DNA of 64,000 nucleotides from Poecilobothrus nobilitatus (Eukaryota; Arthropoda; Insecta; Diptera; Dolichopodidae): contig OX352774.1 in NCBI GenBank assembly GCA_947095535.1, positions 173,970,200 to 174,034,199 on the forward strand, given 5' to 3'. This document shows positions 58,508 to 64,000 of this stretch, piece by piece. Every line of letters begins with the position of its first letter. Positions within the stretch are counted from its first letter, which is position 1. The notes beneath the pieces are model-generated. The model saw only the letters and a list, made by a program, of their open reading frames with translations. It was not told where the DNA came from and ran no database searches. The translations under genes and the position numbers were made by a program.

Positions 58508-58690
58508 GCGGGGCCTCGGTGACCCAATAGGTAAGAGCGTATAAAATACGCTGTAAACACCGAGGGAGTGTGAGAGTCGTAAGAGTTATCCCCCCGTACA
58601 ACATTTACAGCCACGCATGAACAGGAAAGGCTGTGTAATTTCGTGTCCACATTTATATGGCAGAGAAATTCATAAAAAAAAAAAAAAAAT
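58508..58690 (+). mobile_element. tRNA-derived SINE, family S2, copy 1
   Basis: GGGGCCTCGGTGACCC then AATAGGTAAGAGCGT (58510-58540) gives a tRNA-like A box. TAAAATACGCTGTAAACACC and GAGGGAGTGTGAG follow, then TTTACAGCCACGC, AGGAAAGGCTGTGTAATTTC, TTATATGGCAGAGAAATTC and a 16-nt A tail. The B box is degraded (AAGAGTTATCCCC). A second copy lies in opposite orientation at 63178-63349, matching from head to poly(A). The length of about 180 bp and the A tail are typical of LINE-mobilised SINEs. Confidence 0.8.
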
Positions 58691-59600
58691 AACATAAAAG
58701 TTCCAATATCTCAAAAACGATTAATAATAGACCACCTCCCCTCTAATACAATTTTTTTTTTTTTAAGTTTTAGTCTAGGAATCACCTCCTGAAATATTTG
58801 CACTCTTATGTAGAACCTCTTATATTATATATATAGTGGGTACGGTAGACTTGACAATTTTCATTCACAACTGGACATTTAATCATTGGACATTTCGCAA
58901 AAAAAAAAACAACTTAACAAAAAGACATTTAGCAACATATTTGTTAAGTGAAAGTTGCCAACTGGGCGGTTTCCATTTATAGAAATATGAATTTGGTATT
59001 AATATTTTCAACCGGTAATATTATTTTCTTAATGGCTCTGATTCCAAACAGAACCTTCATAGAAGCTCACTATATTTATTTATTACAACCCGAGGAGTTG
59101 AAAGATTTAATTTGAATTTTAATTTTTGTATAAACAAATACGAATGCGTTCAGATTATGAAGAAAAGAAATTTGATTATCATTAGAATACATGGATTTCG
59201 TAATAAGATTTTTTTCTTTTAAGATTTAAAAAAAAAAGTAGATTCCATTTGTAGATTACGGAAGTTTAACACATAATGTGCATTTCATTTCGTTTTTATT
59301 TTTTAAAAGTTATATCAGTTTCGACACGTCACTGGTGAGAAAAGAAAATTGTTTTTTTTTTTTCTTAATAAATTTTTGAAAAGTAAGAAAAACAAACATT
59401 AACATACTTTATAACATTTGAATTCAATATGAAATGGTATAAAAAATTTTATTTGGAAGTAAAGGTGGTGTCCTTCTTTTTTTTACATTATTTTGTACGT
59501 ATAGAATATCTGTATTTCTTTAAAAGGAATTTTTTACATTAAGGAAATCGAGTTTATTCTATAGGAGTGTATGTTTACACAAACAAAACAAGAGAAGAAA
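58691..59600. other. AT-rich non-coding DNA
   Basis: 58850-58945 has three GACATTT units (CTGGACATTTAATC, TTGGACATTTCGC, AAGACATTTAGC), reminiscent of a one-sided R3-type array but without a detectable inverted partner or core. No gene is seen. Confidence 0.6.
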
Positions 59601-59603
59601 AAA

Positions 59604-59640
59604 AAAACTTATTTTTTTTTTATTTTGTAGGTAGGTGATT
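59604..59640 (+). promoter_or_regulatory. Weak candidate recursive splice site
   Basis: TTATTTTTTTTTTATTTTGTAG joins GTAGGTGATT with the junction at 59630/59631. The 3' half is good, but the 5' half (GTAGGT) departs from GTAAGT. It is listed only because two stronger sites exist on the same strand. Confidence 0.25.
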
Positions 59641-59995
59641 TTTTTTTTTTTTTTAACTTTTAAAATGAAAGAATGTTTTCGGTTTTTTTTTTACTAAGGA
59701 TTTTATTTAAAATTTATAGGTTATGTTTGCTTTATACTTGTATTAAAATGTATATTACTGTATTGTATATAAGGGAGGTAATGTAATGAACGATTTTTTT
59801 TTGTCATTTTGTACAAAATTGATTTAAATAACTGATTGTCTGTTTTTTTTGTTGTTATTGTTTTTTTTTTTCTTATGATATAAATTTATGTCAGATTTAT
59901 ATGCAATTAAATTGCACGTTGAAAGTATTAAATCATACCATTGTATTGAAAAACTAATTTTAAAAATGGATTTTTATATACTGATGAAATAATAT

Positions 59996-60530
59996 AGGGT
60001 TTTCCAATTTGAGTGATATGATTTCTTTTCAAAAAAAAAACACACTAATTGTTAAGGAAATTCAAATGTTTTTTATTTAATGTAAAGTACAATCGATACA
60101 ATTAAATTCTGGATAAAACGTCATTCAAATGGCCCCACAAGAAATAGTCTAAATCCATTCCAGCCATTCAAGGTCACAATTTCTTGAAATAATCGAATCT
60201 CCAAACTTTTCTCACAATAATTCGGTTGTTGCACGTGCTGTGTGGCACGTAGTCCCGTTTTGTTGGAACCAGATGTTGTCAAGATCAACTTCTTCCAATT
60301 TCGGCCATAAAAAGTTGGTTATCATCGATCTATACCGCTCTCCATTGACAGTAACGGTGTTAGCTTCATTTCGAAAGAAGTACGGACCAATGATTCCACC
60401 AGACCAAAAACCACACCAAACTTAGGTTAATATAGGTGGTCAATTTAGGTGAATGTAATGGTTGTTCATGAATAATTTGTGATTTTCTTCGCACCAGAAT
60501 CGACAGTTTTGTTATGACATACGACTTGAT
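59996..60530 (-). mobile_element. Mariner/Tc1-superfamily element, 3' half remnant
   Basis: The 3' end on the minus strand appears to be TA followed on the plus strand by GGGTTTTCCAATTTGAGTG (from 59997), consistent with a TA target site and a terminal repeat. The matching other end is not seen, and recognisable sequence stops near 60530 before a small tandem repeat. The coding part is described separately. The element is 5'-truncated and dead. Confidence 0.78.
60115..60525 (-). pseudogene. Mariner-like transposase, C-terminal fragment, inactivated
   Basis: Minus-strand pieces read CRFWCEENHKLFMNNHYIH (about 60515-60460), VWCGFWSGGIIGPYFFRNEA (about 60425-60366), NTVTVNGERYRSMITNFLWP (about 60365-60306), KLEEVDLDNIWFQQNGTTCH (about 60305-60246) then TARATTELL, and RNCDL...LDYFLWG (about 60175-60135). 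This is the DDE catalytic domain of mariner-type cut-and-paste transposases. The second catalytic Asp, normally in the QQDGAxxHTA motif, is Asn here (codon 60257-60259). The Asp of LDYFLWG remains, and the first lies in the missing part. Stops and a frame shift near 60220-60150 and a stretch of lost frame near 60430-60455 also kill it. It lies antisense to the inferred host gene. Confidence 0.87.
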
Positions 60531-60570
60531 TTAGGGGAAAAAGTGAATTGAAAATTGGGTTGTATATGGG

Positions 60571-60644
60571 TTGGGTTGTATAAATCAATACCCTATACCC
60601 TATATATTGGGTTGTATAAATCAATACCCTGTATATGGTATTGA
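60571..60644 (+). repeat. 36-bp tandem duplication with hairpin
   Basis: TTGGGTTGTATAAATCAATA followed by CCCT occurs at 60571-60594 and 60607-60630. The second unit runs into TCAATACC-CTGTATAT-GGTATTGA (60621-60644), a perfect 8-bp-arm inverted repeat. CCCTATACCCTATATA between the units is the reverse of the ATAGGGTAT units in R3-B. Confidence 0.85.
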
Positions 60645-61301
60645 TTTGTTAAATGTATAATTTTTTTTAGTATATATATACAGGCATTTTTTAGGCTATT
60701 AAAATCTTGATATTTGTTCGAACTTATATAATTGTTAGTATATTATTTTATAGATTGTTAAAAATTTTTTTTTAATGCTGATTGTTGTACCCAGTTTAAT
60801 ATACAAATAATTTGAAATAAAAATCTTGAAATTAATTCAATATCTTTAAATAAATATTTTATTCTTTTTCAATAATTTAATTTCGTTTTTTTTTTCTTAT
60901 TTTTCAATTAAAAACTGAAACTCAACAAAAATAAATTAAAATTTAACATTTGTGTTAATTTGAATTTTTTAAGGACTTATAAAAAAGTTTTTCTTTTTTT
61001 TTATTTTCAGTGTAAAAAAAATATGTACTTATTACATAAAAGAAAAAGAAGCTTTATAAAACATGGTCATATTTATATAAAGTTTTTTTTTTTCTTTAGT
61101 CCTTAACCTGTTTTTAGATTTGGCAATTTATCTTTTGACCTAAAACAACAAATAGTAGAAATAAATAATTTTTATTGTACTTTTATTATTTTTTAAATGT
61201 AAAAATAAAATTAAAAATTAACATTATTATGTTCTCTTTAAAAATTATTTGTTTATCATAGTATTATAGTAGAAATATTGGGCCGTTGGTATAATAATCA
61301 G
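60645..61301. other. AT-rich non-coding DNA
   Basis: No gene. An isolated T-rich CAG acceptor-like tract ends at about 61011. Confidence 0.65.
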
Positions 61302-61932
61302 TTCCCGGAAATAATCTCCCAAACAAAAATGAAATAATACCGCGAAATTTGTATGGGAAATAACGCAGCCACAAGTGAAATTACATCGCAAAAGTTGAGT
61401 CGTTATTTCATGTTTTTGCGGTTTTATTTAATTTTGTTTTTGGCGCCTTATTTTATATATGTAATAATAACACCCCCCCCCCCTTCCCCCAAACAATTAT
61501 ATTTTGGGAATTATTTAATTATTTTAGGGGATTATTTCATTTTAATAATTATGAAGAGAGCTTAATTCAAAATCACGCATATATAATATATAAATTATAT
61601 AAGTATGTATTCTGAAAAAAGGAAATACCTTGATTTTGAATCTAACTTTAAAATCACTCCTAACCCAAAATTTCATATATACATATATGTTAATATTAAT
61701 ATAATATCGTGTTCTGGGAAGAGGGAATATCCTGATTTCGTAGCCAACTTAAAAATCTCTCATATTTTTCGGGATTATTTCATTTTAATTTGCGGGGGTT
61801 ATTTCATTTTATTGCGGAGAATATTTCATTTTGAATTTGGAGTGTTATTTCATAATGAAATAATCCTCAATTTTTTTTGGTGTTATTTAATTTTTTCTTA
61901 TGGGATTATTTTTTGCGGGACTATTTCCGGTA
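61302..61932. mobile_element. R3 element copy D (GAAATAAT terminal arrays)
   Basis: The left end has CCCGGAAATAATCTCCC, ATGAAATAATACCGCG and GGGAAATAACGC (61304-61365). The right side has at least seven inverted units (GGGATTATTTCATTTTAATT, GGGGTTATTTCATTTTATTG, GTGTTATTTCATAATG and GGGATTATTTTTTGCGGG, 61770-61920). The tips mirror each other: TTCCCGGAAATAATCTCCC on the left, and CTACCGGAAATAGTCCCGC on reading the right end backwards. The core (about 61560-61770) has three units of the shared block: TTCAAAATCACGC, then CCTTGATTTTGAATCTAACT with AAAATCACTCCTAACCC, then CCTGATTTCGTAGCCAACTT with AAAATCTCTC. Open frames of 63-127 codons here are repeat-driven and not genes. Some inverted units also lie left of the core (61400-61550). 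Confidence 0.68.
61473..61490 (+). repeat. C-rich tract (C11 TT C5)
   Basis: An unusual run of C in this A/T-rich region, inside R3-D. Runs of G or C of this length occur nowhere else in the window. Confidence 0.9.
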
Positions 61933-63177
61933 GTCATAGTGATCGGACAACAGAATTTCGAAAAGTATTTTCTAATAGGTATACTTAGGAGTACAAGAGA
62001 AACAACGTTTACTCCTTTACTCAGTAAAGTTCAATATTTTCAAATAAAACAAAATTCTTTTAATAATTGCAATGCAATTTGTTTCTATTGACAGGTATTT
62101 AAAATATCACGAAATAAAAACAAAAATTAAAAAAAAATTTAATTTATTTTGAAAAAGAATTTTTCTATAAATCTTGTTTTATTCAGCATGATGCACTTTC
62201 TATTCTTCAAAAACAAAAAAAAACAAAAAAAATAATAAAAACAATATTTAAATAGAAGATTGGTTCAACCTTTTCGTTATATTTTTCTTCTTCTTTTGAT
62301 TAATTTTATACTAAGTATATAACATGAATTTCCATCAGGTTTTCCCTCAGAGTTTTAACAATTTTCTTTTAACAACCATGTATTTGTCATCTTGGAATTT
62401 TGTTATATGTATACATATATATAAGTATTAAATAAGTAATGAATGTAACACTTCTGGAAGCTATTGACCCACTTACAAGTAAAAATATTGTATTTTATTG
62501 CATACATTTTTCTTTTTAGTTGGTTGTTTGTTATTGTTGTGTTTTTTTTTTTTATTTTGTGTATTTTTCCCGCTGCTGTTGTCATTTTTCTTTTTTTCTT
62601 TAAGATGTTTTCACTTAACCGTCATTATATTAACAAAAATGTACACATGTATATACATGTGTAATTGTGGAAAACTTTGTAGATCTTAATGATTAGCTAT
62701 TTTTTTTTTTTTTTTATTAATAAAACTTTATTATAAATATTAAAGAATTTTGCGCTTCAACTCTTAACCTAGATTTTTATTTTTTACTTTCTTGTTTGTT
62801 GTATGGTAAAAGGAAAGTATTGAAATCATGAAAAAATTATACTTTTGATCTTGTTTAGGTAAAGAGTAAAAATTTTAAAATTGCTCTAATTAAATGCATT
62901 TTTTTTTTTTTTTGAAGTAAGATGGAAAAACATCCTTAAAAAGTCAGCCAGAAGAGTTGCGTAAAGTTGCGTTAGATAGTGTTAAACTTCAAACAAACAA
63001 AATGTAAATTTTTTCCGACCAAATTTTAGTATGGATGAATTGAATTTAATACAAAATATATTCAAGTTGGTTTTCGGGATAAGAATTCATGGGATTTGGG
63101 AAAATTTGAGAATTATGGAGAATGGAGAAGAAGAACATGAGTTACATATTTTCTGTAACTTTTAAATTTAATTTACT
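61933..63177. other. AT-rich non-coding DNA
   Basis: A weak splice-like juxtaposition TTCTATTGACAG|GTATTTAA lies at 62094/62095. T-rich open frames at 62464-62689 are low-complexity. No gene is supported. Confidence 0.65.
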
Positions 63178-63349
63178 TTTTTTTTTTTCCTCTATATAAT
63201 TTCTAAATTTCAGAGCCTTTCCTTTTTAGACGTGACTGTAAATGTCGTGAGGAGGGATTATTTTTACGATGTGTGTGGGATTAAAAACCACACTCTCTCG
63301 GTGTTAAATATTTAGCGTATTTCATACAGTCTTAACCACGAGGCCCAAT
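63178..63349 (-). mobile_element. tRNA-derived SINE, family S2, copy 2
   Basis: On the minus strand, GGGCCTCGTGGTTAAGAC (about 63346-63329) begins the copy. GTATGAAATACGCTAAATAT, TTAACACCGAGAGAGTGTG and GGTTTTTAATCCCAC (B box-like, about 63292-63278) follow. CGACATTTACAGTCACG, AGGAAAGGCTCTGAAATTTA and ATTATATAGAGG come next, then an A-run tail. The order matches 58508-58690 throughout. The B box is better preserved here and the A box better in copy 1. Confidence 0.8.
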
Positions 63350-64000
63350 ATTTTTGTTTAGTTATTGAATTGTTATTATAAACGAGTATATGAAAATGTC
63401 AAGTATTAAATCATGTCGAAATTTTAAATTTTAATTTAAAAAAAAAAAAAAAATACAAAGAGATTAATTCGCTTCGTGATCTTCTACCGGAAATGAAATG
63501 TATTGGTGATTCTGTACATCAGGATGAAATTAATGACTGATTATAATTTTTTTAATTACATAATCAAATATTTGTAAATAAAAATTAATATTATTTTACA
63601 TTTTGTATATAAACTTAAATACAACTATAGAATATAATAGCTATTAAATTATTCAGGTTATTCTAAAAATTACGAAATTCTGTTTTAGTTATTTTAATGT
63701 AATTATTTATTTTGTCTTTATTTGATTTATTGACTTCCATTAGTAAGAACTTCAATCAGTAGACGTTCATATTTTTTATTTAAAATAATATTAAAAGTAG
63801 TTCAAAACCCTTTATGTATAAAATTTAATGGGTAAATCTTATAGCTTGTTCTTGTAATCTCCATATAAGTATTAAATTCCCATTAACCCAACATTAATGA
63901 TTTAATTAATTCTTATCTCGAAACCCAAACCTCATACAAAAAATAATTACGAAAATACGGCCCTCCAAAGTTTAAAAATAGGACTACAAAATGTTGTAAT
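63350..64000. other. AT-rich non-coding DNA
   Basis: No gene or recognised repeat. A mild G+C-rich patch occurs at 63470-63535 (CGCTTCGTGATCTTCTACCG), with no recognisable translation. Confidence 0.65.

Noticed and set aside
61605..61988. 127-codon open frame on the + strand, the longest in the window
   Set aside because: It lies across the core and right array of R3-D. Its residues are dictated by TTATTTC repeats and it has no start context or domain.

Overview
The window reads as deep non-coding DNA of an arthropod, most likely an insect. It is very A+T-rich (about four fifths by eye, not counted), full of poly(A)/poly(T) runs and ACATATGTATGT-type strings, and littered with decayed non-LTR retrotransposons, a mariner-like remnant, tRNA-derived SINEs and short dispersed repeats. 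I see no intact protein-coding gene. The longest open stretches are low-complexity or lie in repeat remnants. The order of insect cannot be fixed from this sequence alone.

The best functional signals are two zero-length-exon splice signals on the + strand, at 6223/6224 (T-rich tract, then TAG|GTAAGTA) and 54515/54516 (T-rich tract, then CAG|GTAAGTG). They match the recursive splice sites (ratchet points) known from very long Drosophila introns. I infer that most or all of the window is one long intron of a + strand gene, with a 48.3 kb segment between the two sites. Two exon-like islands (34900-34971 and 44214-44282) could be alternative exons; both are tentative.

Layout: 1-6 kb holds a 1.15 kb terminal-inverted-repeat element (1662-2811). 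6-15 kb holds the first ratchet point, repeats R1 and R2, and a LINE tail with RNase H-like and C-terminal remnants (9895-10135). 15-30 kb holds element R3-A, two R4 copies, a degenerate AAAGCT array, a LINE reverse-transcriptase remnant (21245-22255), two R2 copies, an inverted repeat, a jockey-like LINE tail (27525-27860) and a 49-bp minisatellite. 30-45 kb holds R3-B, a tRNA-like SINE head near paired direct repeats, two R5 copies and R3-C. 45-52.9 kb is almost featureless. 52.9-64 kb holds two tandem tRNA-SINEs, the second ratchet point, a long R1 copy, three minisatellites, a second SINE family (two copies in opposite orientation), the mariner remnant and R3-D.

The most unusual repeat system is R3. 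Four dispersed elements share a short tandemly repeated core (consensus near CCTGATTTTGTAACAAACTC followed by TAAAATCCCTCC). Each is bounded by arrays of a short A-rich motif, one way round on the left and reverse-complemented on the right. The motif differs between copies (AAAATCCAAA, AAAAGAYCC, AATTCCAAAA, GAAATAATCC) while the layout stays the same. I do not recognise the family.
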